Shown here piece by piece: positions 9,764-17,683 of a stretch of DNA of 64,000 nt. The position numbers and the translations under genes are program-made. The stretch's first letter is position 1; the number at the start of each line of letters is the position of its first letter. The notes beneath the pieces are model-generated. The model was not told the DNA's origin. It did not search any database and was given only the letters and a program-made list of their open reading frames with translations. The DNA lies in the NCBI GenBank assembly GCA_003725745.1, contig RHDP01000001.1:5092501-5156500 (forward strand), written 5' to 3'. Source of the stretch: Streptomyces sp. I6. GTDB lineage: Bacteria; Actinomycetota; Actinomycetes; Streptomycetales; Streptomycetaceae.

Positions 9764-10915
9764 ATGACTGACAAGACAGCGGGCGGAGACGTCCGCCTCA
9801 CCGGGATCAGCAAGACCTACGGCTCGTTCACCGCCGTGCACCCGCTGGACCTGACCGTGCCCGAGGGCTCGTTCTTCGCCCTGCTCGGCGCCTCCGGCTG
9901 CGGCAAGACCACCACCCTTCGGATGATCGCCGGACTGGAGGACCCGACCACCGGCTCCGTCTTCCTCGGCGACCGGGACGTCACCGACCTCCCGCCGTAC
10001 AAGCGGCCGGTCAACACCGTCTTCCAGAGCTACGCCCTCTTCCCGCACCTGACCATCCACGAGAACGTGGCCTTCGGGCTCCGCCGCCGCGGCATCAAGT
10101 CCGTGAAGAAGCAGGTCGACGAGATGCTGGAACTCGTCCAGCTCGGCGACAAGGCCAGGCACAAGCCCCACCAGCTCTCCGGTGGCCAGCAGCAGCGCGT
10201 CGCCGTCGCCCGCGCACTCATCAACCACCCCCAGGTGCTGCTGCTGGACGAGCCGCTCGGCGCCCTCGACCTCAAGCTGCGCCGCCAGATGCAGCTGGAG
10301 CTGAAGCGCATCCAGACCGAGGTCGGCATCACCTTCGTCCACGTCACCCACGACCAGGAGGAGGCCATGACCATGGCCGACACGGTCGCGGTGATGAACG
10401 GCGGCAGGGTCGAGCAGCTGGGTGCGCCCTCCGAACTCTACGAGAACCCGCAGACGACGTTCGTCGCCAACTTCCTCGGCACCTCCAACCTCATCGAGGC
10501 CGAGGTCGCGGAGGCCGCGGGCGGCGAGGTCGTGGTGACCGCGGCCGACGCCAAACTGCGGCTTCCCACCGCTCGCTGCGCCACGCTGCCCCGCACCGGC
10601 GGCAAGCTCCTCGTCGGTGTCCGCCCCGAGAAGATCTCCCTGGCGCACGCCGACGACGCCGGTGACATCTCCGAGGGGCGCAACCGGTTCACCGGGAAGA
10701 TCGCCGACTCCAGTTTCATCGGCGTCTCCACCCAGTTCGTCATCGACAGCCCGGTCTGCCCGGAGCTGGAGGTGTACGTGCAGAACGTCGAGCGGGACCC
10801 GCGTCTCGTCCCCGGCGCCGAGGTCGTCCTGCACTGGAACCCCCAGCACACGTTCGGCCTCGACGCCGCCATGGACATCGACGCGGGCGTGGAGACGGTG
10901 GAGGAGACAGCATGA
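9764..10915 (+). CDS. potA: Spermidine/putrescine ABC transporter ATP-binding protein
   Basis: A 383-residue ABC ATPase that powers polyamine uptake at the inner face of the membrane. Walker A is GASGCGKTT near residue 43, the signature is LSGGQQQR, Walker B is [11 protein letters not shown], and the H-loop is [11 protein letters not shown]. The last 130 residues form the TOBE-type regulatory domain usual in PotA and MalK relatives. Its stop codon overlaps the start of potB by four bases, so translation is coupled. Confidence 0.95.
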   Translation: MTDKTAGGDVRLTGISKTYGSFTAVHPLDLTVPEGSFFALLGASGCGKTTTLRMIAGLEDPTTGSVFLGDRDVTDLPPYKRPVNTVFQSYALFPHLTIHENVAFGLRRRGIKSVKKQVDEMLELVQLGDKARHKPHQLSGGQQQRVAVARALINHPQVLLLDEPLGALDLKLRRQMQLELKRIQTEVGITFVHVTHDQEEAMTMADTVAVMNGGRVEQLGAPSELYENPQTTFVANFLGTSNLIEAEVAEAAGGEVVVTAADAKLRLPTARCATLPRTGGKLLVGVRPEKISLAHADDAGDISEGRNRFTGKIADSSFIGVSTQFVIDSPVCPELEVYVQNVERDPRLVPGAEVVLHWNPQHTFGLDAAMDIDAGVETVEETA

Positions 10916-11847
10916 CCGTCACCGAGGCACCACCCGCCTCGCCCGCCCCCGCCGGCACGGGCCCCGTGCCGCGCAAGCAGCCGGTGCGCCGCAAGCTGGT
11001 GCCGTACTGGCTGCTGCTGCCGGGCATCCTGTGGCTGCTGGTCTTCTTCGCCCTGCCGCTCGTCTACCAGGCGTCGACCTCCGTGCAGACCGGCTCGCTG
11101 GAAGAGGGCTTCAAGGTCACCTGGCACTTCCAGACCTACTGGGACGCGCTGAGCGAGTACTACCCGCAGTTCCTGCGGTCGGTGCTGTACGCGGGCACGG
11201 CCACGATCCTGTGCCTGCTGCTCGGCTATCCGCTGGCCTACCTCATCGCGTTCAAGGCGGGGCGCTGGCGGAATCTGCTGCTGGTGCTGGTCATCGCGCC
11301 GTTCTTCACCAGCTTCCTGATCCGGACGCTCGCGTGGAAGACGATCCTGGCGGACGGCGGACCGGTGGTGGACGTCCTCAACACCATCGGCTTCCTCGAC
11401 GTCACCAGCTGGCTCGGGATGACCGAGGGGAACCGGGTGCTGGCCACCCCGCTCGCCGTGGTCACCGGTCTGACGTACAACTTCCTGCCGTTCATGATCC
11501 TCCCGCTCTACACCTCGCTGGAGCGGATCGACCCGCGGCTCCACGAGGCGGCCGGAGACCTCTACGCCAAGCCGTCGACCGTCTTCCGCAAGGTGACGTT
11601 CCCGCTGTCGATGCCGGGTGTCGTCTCCGGGACGCTGCTGACCTTCATCCCGGCCAGCGGCGACTACGTCAACGCCGAACTGCTCGGCTCCACCGACACC
11701 CGGATGGTCGGCAACGTCATCCAGTCGCAGTTCCTGCGGGTGCTCGACTACCCGACCGCGGCCGCGCTGTCGTTCATTCTCATGGCCGTCGTGCTGATCA
11801 TGGTGACGGTCTACATCCGCCGGGCCGGTACGGAGGATCTCGTCTGA
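10912..11847 (+). CDS. potB: Spermidine/putrescine ABC transporter permease PotB
   Basis: A 311-residue integral membrane protein with about six hydrophobic helices, the first in YWLLLPGILWLLVFFALPL. The cytoplasmic coupling loop EAAGDLYAKPSTVFRKVTFP holds the EAA motif that docks on the ATPase. ATG overlaps the potA stop (ATGA), and its own stop shares a base with the potC start. The pair of permeases plus PotA and PotD forms a complete importer. Confidence 0.95.
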   Translation: MTVTEAPPASPAPAGTGPVPRKQPVRRKLVPYWLLLPGILWLLVFFALPLVYQASTSVQTGSLEEGFKVTWHFQTYWDALSEYYPQFLRSVLYAGTATILCLLLGYPLAYLIAFKAGRWRNLLLVLVIAPFFTSFLIRTLAWKTILADGGPVVDVLNTIGFLDVTSWLGMTEGNRVLATPLAVVTGLTYNFLPFMILPLYTSLERIDPRLHEAAGDLYAKPSTVFRKVTFPLSMPGVVSGTLLTFIPASGDYVNAELLGSTDTRMVGNVIQSQFLRVLDYPTAAALSFILMAVVLIMVTVYIRRAGTEDLV

Positions 11848-12659
11848 TGCTGCGACTCTCGACAACGTGGATACGCCGCAACCTGGTGGTGATCGCGGGC
11901 CTGCTCACGCTGGCGTACCTGGTCCTGCCGAACATCATCGTGATGGTGTTCTCCTTCAACAAGCCCGCCGGGCGCTTCAACTACTCCTGGCGGGAGTTCT
12001 CCACCCATGCGTGGCAGGACCCGTGCGGGGTCTCCGGCATGTGCGAATCGCTCAGCCTGTCGCTGTGGATCGCGCTCTGGGCGACGATCGGCGCCACGGT
12101 CCTCGGCTCGATGATCGCCTTCGCGCTCGTCCGCTACCGGTTCCGGGCCCGCGGGGCGATCAACTCCCTGATCTTCCTGCCGATGGCGATGCCCGAGGTC
12201 GTCATGGCGGCCTCGCTGCTGACGCTCTTCCTCAACCTGGGGGCGGAACTCGGCCCGACGACCATCCTGATCGCGCACACCATGTTCTGCCTCAGTTTCG
12301 TCGTGGTGGCGGTCAAGGCACGGGTGATGTCGATGGATCCCCGGCTGGAGGAGGCCGCCAAGGACCTCTACGCGGGACCCGTGCAGACCTTCCTGCGGGT
12401 CACGCTGCCGATCGCGGCACCGGGCATCGCCGCGGGCGCGATGCTCGCCTTCGCGCTCTCGTTCGACGACTTCATCATCACCAACTTCAACTCGGGCAAC
12501 ACGGTCACCTTCCCGATGTTCGTCTGGGGCTCGGCCCAGCGCGGCACGCCCGTCCAGATCAACGTCATCGGTACCGCCATGTTCGCCCTCGCCGTCATCG
12601 TCGTCGTCGCGGGCCAGATCATCAGCGGCCGGCGGCGCAAGACCGCACTGTCCTCGTAG
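11847..12659 (+). CDS. potC: Spermidine/putrescine ABC transporter permease PotC
   Basis: A 270-residue permease with six predicted helices and the EAA loop EEAAKDLYAGPVQTFLRVTLP. SFDDFIITNFNSG near the C-terminus is the characteristic PotC segment. TGATG overlap with potB means the two permeases are made from coupled translation. The FAD oxidase follows after 51 bases with its own ribosome binding site. Confidence 0.95.
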   Translation: MLRLSTTWIRRNLVVIAGLLTLAYLVLPNIIVMVFSFNKPAGRFNYSWREFSTHAWQDPCGVSGMCESLSLSLWIALWATIGATVLGSMIAFALVRYRFRARGAINSLIFLPMAMPEVVMAASLLTLFLNLGAELGPTTILIAHTMFCLSFVVVAVKARVMSMDPRLEEAAKDLYAGPVQTFLRVTLPIAAPGIAAGAMLAFALSFDDFIITNFNSGNTVTFPMFVWGSAQRGTPVQINVIGTAMFALAVIVVVAGQIISGRRRKTALSS

Positions 12660-12710
12660 CGGCACGCGGCACCGAGCAGCACCCAGCAGCACCACGAAGG
12701 AGTGGAAACC

Positions 12711-14123
12711 ATGGCCCCAGCAGCCATGACCTTTGCCTCATCACTCTCCGACGCCCAGCCCGTCCCCTTCTGGCTGGAAGACCCCGGCAAGCCCGCCGCC
12801 CTGCCCGCCCTCACCGGCGACGAGAAGACCGATCTGCTCGTCGTCGGCGGCGGCTACAGCGGACTGTGGACCGCGCTCCTCGCCAAGGAGCGGGACCCGC
12901 GGCGGGACGTCGTCCTGGTCGAGGGCCGAGAGGTGGGCTGGGCAGCCTCCGGCCGCAACGGCGGCTTCTGCGCCGCTTCCCTGACCCACGGCCTCGCCAA
13001 CGGCCTGGCCCGCTGGCCGGAGGACATGGCCAGGCTGGAGGAACTCGGCGCGCGGAACCTCGACGCCATCGAGGCCGCGGTCGCCGGGTACGGCATCGAC
13101 TGCGACTTCGAGCGCACCGGCGAGATCGACGTGGCCACCGAGCCGTACCAGCTCGACGAACTCCGCGCGTTGCACGAGGAGGCCGGCAGGCTCGGCTTCG
13201 GCGGCCTGGAACTGCTGGACCGGGACGCCGTACGCGCCGAGGTCGACTCCCCGACCTTCCTCGGCGGCCTCTGGGACCGTGAGGGGGTGGCGATGCTCCA
13301 CCCGGCCAGGCTGGCCTGGGGCCTCAAGCGGGCCTGCCTCGGCCTCGGCGTACGGATCTACGAGAACACCCGGGCGCTCGACCTGTCCCCGGCAGGCGCC
13401 GGAATGGCCGTGCGCACACCCTACGGCCGGGTCTTCGCCCGGCGGATCGCGCTCGGCACGAACGTCTTCCCGTCGCTCGTCAAACGGATCCGCCCGTACA
13501 CCGTGCCGGTGTACGACTACGCGCTGATGACCGAGCCGCTCTCGCCCGCCCAGCGCGAGGCGATCGGCTGGCACAACCGGCAGGGCCTCGGCGACAGCGC
13601 CAACCAGTTCCACTACTTCCGGATCACCGGCGACGGCCGCATCCTGTGGGGAGGCTACGACGCCGTCTACCCGTACGGCGGGAAGGTCAGCGCCGAGATG
13701 GACCACCGGCCGGAGACCTACCTGAAACTGGCGGGCCAGTTCTTCGCGTGCTTCCCGCAACTGGAGGGCCTGCGCTTCACCCACGCCTGGGGCGGCGCGA
13801 TCGACACCTGCTCGCGCTTCTCGGCGTTCTTCGGCACGGCGCACGGAGGAAAGGTCGCCTACGCCGCCGGGTACACCGGCCTCGGTGTCGGCGCCACCCG
13901 CTTCGGCGCCGATGTGATGCTCGACCTGCTCGCCGGCGAGCGCACCGAGCGCACCGAGCTGGAGATGGTCCGCAAGAAGCCGCTGCCCTTCCCGCCGGAG
14001 CCGGTGGCCTGGGCGGGGATCGGCCTCACCAAGTGGTCGCTGGCCCGGGCGGACGCCCGCGGCGGCCGGCGCAATCTGTGGCTGAGGACGATGGACCGCC
14101 TCGGACTCGGCTTCGACAGCTGA
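12711..14123 (+). CDS. FAD-dependent oxidoreductase, PuuB-like (gamma-glutamylputrescine oxidase family)
   Basis: About 470 residues. A Rossmann dinucleotide fold starts at LLVVGGGYSGLWTALLAKE (near residue 45), followed by the GREVGWAASGRNGGF segment typical of DAO-family amine oxidases. A C-terminal AAGYTGLGVGATRFGAD closes the FAD site. In the Puu pathway such an enzyme oxidises gamma-glutamylputrescine to the aldehyde that an ALDH then takes up. No glutamylputrescine synthetase is present in this window, so direct oxidation of a polyamine is also possible. ATG 12711 is chosen because AAGGAG lies nine bases upstream; GTG 12702 overlaps that site. Confidence 0.85.
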   Translation: MAPAAMTFASSLSDAQPVPFWLEDPGKPAALPALTGDEKTDLLVVGGGYSGLWTALLAKERDPRRDVVLVEGREVGWAASGRNGGFCAASLTHGLANGLARWPEDMARLEELGARNLDAIEAAVAGYGIDCDFERTGEIDVATEPYQLDELRALHEEAGRLGFGGLELLDRDAVRAEVDSPTFLGGLWDREGVAMLHPARLAWGLKRACLGLGVRIYENTRALDLSPAGAGMAVRTPYGRVFARRIALGTNVFPSLVKRIRPYTVPVYDYALMTEPLSPAQREAIGWHNRQGLGDSANQFHYFRITGDGRILWGGYDAVYPYGGKVSAEMDHRPETYLKLAGQFFACFPQLEGLRFTHAWGGAIDTCSRFSAFFGTAHGGKVAYAAGYTGLGVGATRFGADVMLDLLAGERTERTELEMVRKKPLPFPPEPVAWAGIGLTKWSLARADARGGRRNLWLRTMDRLGLGFDS

Positions 14124-14135
14124 CACCTCCGCTCA

Positions 14136-14177
14136 CGGCCGGCGGCCGCGCGCCACCGGGCGCCCGGCCGCCGGCCG
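14136..14177 (+). terminator. Strong hairpin terminator ending the polyamine operon
   Basis: Two 19-base arms (14136-14154 and 14159-14177) pair with a single mismatch around a four-base loop, 13 bases after the oxidase stop. This is one of the most stable hairpins in the window and marks the end of the 6900-14123 operon. Confidence 0.8.
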
Positions 14178-14204
14178 CGCCGTGCCCCCCTCGGCAGTCC
14201 CGGC

Positions 14205-14315
14205 TTCCGGCTTTCGGCCTCCGGTTCCCTGCTGCTTGCCCTCCGTTTCCTGTCCTCCGTTCTCTGTTCTCGGTTCTCCGTTCCCTTGTCTCTGTTCCCT
14301 GGTCTCTCGTCTCCG
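14205..14315. repeat. Degenerate polypyrimidine repeat tract
   Basis: A stretch of over 100 bases is almost entirely C and T on the plus strand, built from variants of CCGTTCTC, CTGTTCC and GGTCTCT. It lies in a 310-bp gene-free interval between the oxidase and the next gene. It has no coding potential on either strand that I would trust. Its function is unknown. Confidence 0.6.
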
Positions 14316-14433
14316 GCGAGACTTTCCCATGGGCTGCCCGAACCGGCGTCATAGCGCACGCCGTTCCCGCTCTCCAGAGGTGAACGCACAGACCGCGCAG
14401 GCGGCGAGGCGCACGGAAACGGAGGCTGGAGAG

Positions 14434-14925
14434 ATGTCGGGAACCGGGGGCCAGGGGGCTGGTGCGGCGGTGCGGTGGCTGGTGTCGGCGGCGCCCGACC
14501 CCGAAGGCCGGCGCAGGCGGTGGGAGAGCGACCCCAGAGGGCTGGTGCTGCTCCCGGCGGGACGGCACTGGGACGTGCTCGTCCTCCCCGGCAGGATCGC
14601 CAGGCCGACGCTGGACGTGCTGACGCGGCTCACGGGCCGGCCGGGGCCGGTCCTGGCCCACTTCGGTGCTGTCCGGCACGGCCCTGCCGCGGCCCCGCGC
14701 ATGGGCTTCTTCGTGCCGCCGGGAGTCTCGGAGTGGTGGGTAGCCACGGGTACGCACGCCGCGGGGCCCGGTGCCTGGGTGGTGCTCCCGTACCCCGGCC
14801 GGACCGCGGGGGGTGTGCGCTGGCTGGTCGTTCCGGACGGATCGGGCACCCTCACCGACCCCGCACTGCTGGAGCTGGCCATGCACGAGGCGGCCGCCCT
14901 GGTCGCAGGCGAGGAGAAGGAGTGA
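14434..14925 (+). CDS. Hypothetical protein resembling the prim-pol-like domain family
   Basis: A 163-residue soluble protein, MSGTGGQGAGAAVRWLVSAA onward. The run RRRWESDPRGLVLLPAGRHWDVLVLPG, followed by GPVLAHFGAV and FFVPPG, resembles streptomycete proteins annotated as bifunctional DNA primase/polymerase-like, in which the core reads VLLPTGRxFDVLDVP. The catalytic acidic residues of a working primase are not obvious, so no enzymatic role is claimed. GGAGGCTGGAGAG upstream of ATG 14434 is an acceptable ribosome binding site; GTG 14380 is an alternative start. Confidence 0.6.
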   Translation: MSGTGGQGAGAAVRWLVSAAPDPEGRRRRWESDPRGLVLLPAGRHWDVLVLPGRIARPTLDVLTRLTGRPGPVLAHFGAVRHGPAAAPRMGFFVPPGVSEWWVATGTHAAGPGAWVVLPYPGRTAGGVRWLVVPDGSGTLTDPALLELAMHEAAALVAGEEKE

Positions 14926-14937
14926 GGGAGAGGTAGA

Positions 14938-15516
14938 TCAACCGCGAGCGGTCCGGCCGCCCGCGGCTCCGGGGGCGGGACACCGGCTCCCGCCCCTGGA
15001 GCCGGCCAGGACCGCACCGGCCAGCAGCACCCCGCAGAGGGACCAGCTCGCGAGGACGTCCAGCGGCCAGTGGTAGCCGCGCAGCACCAGACCGATGCCC
15101 GTCGCCGCCGTGAGCAGCACGGCGACGGGCGTCAGCCGTCTGCCGGCGAGCAGGGCGGCCCCGGCGTACGCCACCATCGCGGTCGCGGCGTGGCCCGAAG
15201 GGAAGTACCCCGTCTCCGGGGTCAGCGGCCCAGGCCGGTCCGTCAGCGCCTTCAGCGGAGCCACCAGCGCCGGTACGAGGACCATGGCGGTGGCGACCGC
15301 CGCCGCCATGGCCCAGCGGTGGCGACGCAGCGCCAGGCCGGCGGCCGCGGCCAGCACCGGCAAGGCGACCTGCGGGTTGCCGAGGTCGGCGAGGAACTCG
15401 GTGAGGTACGCGGGGCCGCCGCCCACGAGCGCCCGGCCGATGTGCTCGTCCAGCGCGCGCAGCGGACCGTGGACCGCGACCTGCCAGGTGATCAGAGCGA
15501 AGAGGACGGCGCACAC
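14938..15516 (-). CDS. PAP2-family phosphatase, membrane-bound (start uncertain)
   Basis: The three phosphatase motifs are present in order: KALTDRPGP, FPSGHAATA and RGYHWPLDV. They are interleaved with hydrophobic helices typical of a membrane lipid phosphatase (undecaprenyl-pyrophosphate or phosphatidate type). The stop is 12 bases from the convergent upstream gene. GTG 15516 is the first credible start inside the frame after a large hairpin (15606-15646), giving about 192 residues. Coding signal seems to begin slightly earlier (SGPAVVAAVCAV), so the true start may be further upstream and hidden by missing bases. Confidence 0.7.
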   Translation of the reverse strand: MCAVLFALITWQVAVHGPLRALDEHIGRALVGGGPAYLTEFLADLGNPQVALPVLAAAAGLALRRHRWAMAAAVATAMVLVPALVAPLKALTDRPGPLTPETGYFPSGHAATAMVAYAGAALLAGRRLTPVAVLLTAATGIGLVLRGYHWPLDVLASWSLCGVLLAGAVLAGSRGGSRCPAPGAAGGRTARG

Positions 15517-15605
15517 CGCCGCGACGACGGCGGGGCCGGACGGCGGTCCGGGGACCCGGGGGCGCTTGGGGACTCCGCGGCGGCGGGGGAGCCCGGGGAG
15601 GGAGG

Positions 15606-15646
15606 ACGGCCGCCCCGGAACAGGGGGGTAGTTCCGGGGCGGCCGT
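15606..15646. terminator. Perfect 16-bp inverted repeat
   Basis: Arms 15606-15621 and 15631-15646 match perfectly around a 9-base loop holding six G on the plus strand. It lies about 320 bases after the gabT stop and just before the PAP2 coding region. It could end gabT transcripts, or act as an attenuator or operator for the PAP2 gene. Confidence 0.55.
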
Positions 15647-15906
15647 GACGATCGGTGCGCCGCGCGCCCCGGGGGGTTTGGGGCGGGCGGCCGTCCGATC
15701 GGAGAGGAGATCCGGAGCACGAGGCCCCGGTGGTGTGCTCGAGGGCACGCCCAGGGCGGGGCTGGGGAGGCCGCGCCCTGGAGTCGCCCGCAGTCTCCTG
15801 CGAGCGGGGTGTTTCTCTCATCTGCGGAAACCGTACGGCAGCAGGAGGGGGGACCGACAGCGGGCATGCCATCCCGCCATTGCCCCCCCACACCTTCTTC
15901 ACAGAG

Positions 15907-15957
15907 AGCGCGCGGTTACGTGGGGTTACACCCCATGCATCCCACGCATCCCGCGCT
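15907..15957 (-). terminator. Hairpin just after gabT
   Basis: An outer AGCGCG/CGCGCT pairing encloses a GGGGT-tac-ACCCC stem seven bases beyond the gabT stop codon. It is a plausible but imperfect terminator. Confidence 0.45.
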
Positions 15958-15963
15958 TTCCGC

Positions 15964-17298
15964 TCAGACGCCCGCGAGCGCCGTCTCGATGACGTCCAGA
16001 CCCTCGTTGAGCAGGTCCTCGCCGATCACCAGCGGAGGCAGGAAGCGGAGCACGTTGCCGTAGGTGCCGCAGGTGAGCACGAGGACGCCCTCGGCGTGGC
16101 AGGCCTTGGCGAGCGCGCCAGCGGCCCCGGCGTCGGGCTCCTTGGTGACGCGGTCCTTGACCAGCTCGATCGCGACCATGGCGCCTCGGCCGCGGATGTC
16201 GCCGATGACGTCGAACTTCTCCGCCATCGCGGAGAGACGCCGCTTCATGACCTCCTCGATGCGCTTGGCCTTGCCGTTGAGGTCCTGCTCGCGCATGGTC
16301 TCGATGGCGCCGAGCGCACCCGCGCAGGCGACCGGGTTGCCGCCGTAGGTGCCGCCGAGGCCGCCCGCGTGCGCGGCGTCCATGATCTCGGCGCGGCCGG
16401 TGACGGCGGACAGCGGCAGGCCGCCGGCGATGCCCTTGGCGGTGGTGATCAGGTCCGGGACGATGCCCTCGTCCTCGCAGGCGAACCACTGGCCGGTGCG
16501 GCAGAAGCCGGACTGGATCTCGTCCGCGACGAAGACGATGCCGTTGTCCTTGGCGAACCGCGCGACCGCCGGGAGGAAGCCCTTCGCCGGCTCGATGAAG
16601 CCGCCCTCGCCGAGGACCGGCTCGATGATGATCGCGGCGACGTTGTCGGGGCCGATCTGCTTGGTGATCTGGTCGACGGCCTGGGCGGCGGCCTCGGGGC
16701 CGCAGTTGTCCGGGCCGGTGGGCCAGCGGTAGCCGTAGGCGACCGGGACGCGGTACACCTCGGGGGCGAACGGGCCGAAGCCGTTCTTGTACGGCATGTT
16801 CTTCGCGGTCAGCGCCATCGTGAGGTTGGTGCGCCCGTGGTAGCCGTGGTCGAAGACGACGACGGCCTGGCGCTTGGTGTACGCACGCGCGATCTTGACG
16901 GCGTTCTCGACGGCCTCGGCGCCGGAGTTGAACAGCGCCGACTTCTTGGCGTGGTCGCCCGGGGTGAGCTCGGCCAGGGCCTCGCAGACCTCGACGTAGC
17001 CCTCGTACGGCGTGACCATGAAACAGGTGTGGGTGAAGTCCGCGAGCTGCGCGGAGGCACGGCGTACGACGGCCTCGGCGGAGGCGCCCACGGTGGTCAC
17101 GGCGATACCGGACCCGAAGTCGATCAGGCGGTTGCCGTCGACGTCCTCGATGATCCCGCCGTCGGCTCGCGCGGTGAACACCGGCAGCACGGAGCCCACG
17201 CCGCCCGCGACCGCGGAGAGGCGGCGGGCCTGCAGCTCCTGCGACTTGGGGCCGGGGATGGCGGTGACGACGCGGCGCTCCTGCGGAATTGCGCTCAT
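15964..17298 (-). CDS. gabT: 4-aminobutyrate aminotransferase
   Basis: A 444-residue class III PLP aminotransferase that converts GABA and 2-oxoglutarate to succinate semialdehyde and glutamate. Key motifs are FNSGAEAVENAVKIAR, FDHGYHGRTNLTMALT, FVADEIQSGFCRTG (the PLP-contacting Asp) and LITTAKGIAGGLPLSAV (the PLP lysine). ATG 17298 is preceded by CAGGAG at about eight bases; upstream alternatives lack one. It is transcribed away from the TraG-like ATPase. With the dehydrogenases at 202, 6900 and 23235 it supplies the middle step of a putrescine-to-succinate route. Confidence 0.95.
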   Translation of the reverse strand: MSAIPQERRVVTAIPGPKSQELQARRLSAVAGGVGSVLPVFTARADGGIIEDVDGNRLIDFGSGIAVTTVGASAEAVVRRASAQLADFTHTCFMVTPYEGYVEVCEALAELTPGDHAKKSALFNSGAEAVENAVKIARAYTKRQAVVVFDHGYHGRTNLTMALTAKNMPYKNGFGPFAPEVYRVPVAYGYRWPTGPDNCGPEAAAQAVDQITKQIGPDNVAAIIIEPVLGEGGFIEPAKGFLPAVARFAKDNGIVFVADEIQSGFCRTGQWFACEDEGIVPDLITTAKGIAGGLPLSAVTGRAEIMDAAHAGGLGGTYGGNPVACAGALGAIETMREQDLNGKAKRIEEVMKRRLSAMAEKFDVIGDIRGRGAMVAIELVKDRVTKEPDAGAAGALAKACHAEGVLVLTCGTYGNVLRFLPPLVIGEDLLNEGLDVIETALAGV

Positions 17299-17683
17299 GA
17301 GGGCTCCTGGGGGTGTTTCCGGACGCACTTCTTCTTTCTTCGCAGGCTAGGTCCGGTTCGGGAGGTCCGGCATGCTCCGTTCGGTAGTGATGGGGGCGTG
17401 TCCTTGTCCGTGGCGGACATAGAGCGCCGAGGGCGCGGGGGACTGCGCGCCTCCCGGGGCCGCCCCGGCAAGCGGCCGCGTCCGGCGTGCCGTGCTGCCG
17501 TCCTCCCGCGGCCGGGTCGCGGCCGCTTCCCGCGAGGATCCGGCAGGGCGGCGGGCGCGGCCGCCGGCCCACTCCAGCCACCCGCCGTACTCGCGGTGCG
17601 GGATCGCTGAACTCCCCGCCGCCGGGCACTAGATTGACGGTGGCACAGACGCGCGGACCTGGCTGGTCAGGGGGCAGGGGTTC
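17299..17683. promoter_or_regulatory. Divergent intergenic region between gabT and the ATPase gene
   Basis: A 385-bp gap between divergent starts should hold both promoters. A CTAGATT/TTGACGG stretch near 17630 is the only promoter-like element I noticed. GGGGCAGGGG at about 17670 is the ribosome binding site of the ATPase gene. No gene is supported here. Confidence 0.35.

Larger units (their letters stand above)
15517..15963. other. Gene-free interval between the PAP2 gene and gabT
   Basis: This 447-bp interval lies downstream of gabT and upstream of the PAP2 gene, both on the minus strand. It carries two notable hairpins, listed separately at 15606-15646 and 15907-15957. No coding region is convincing. 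A promoter for the PAP2 gene is expected here but could not be pinned down. Confidence 0.5.
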
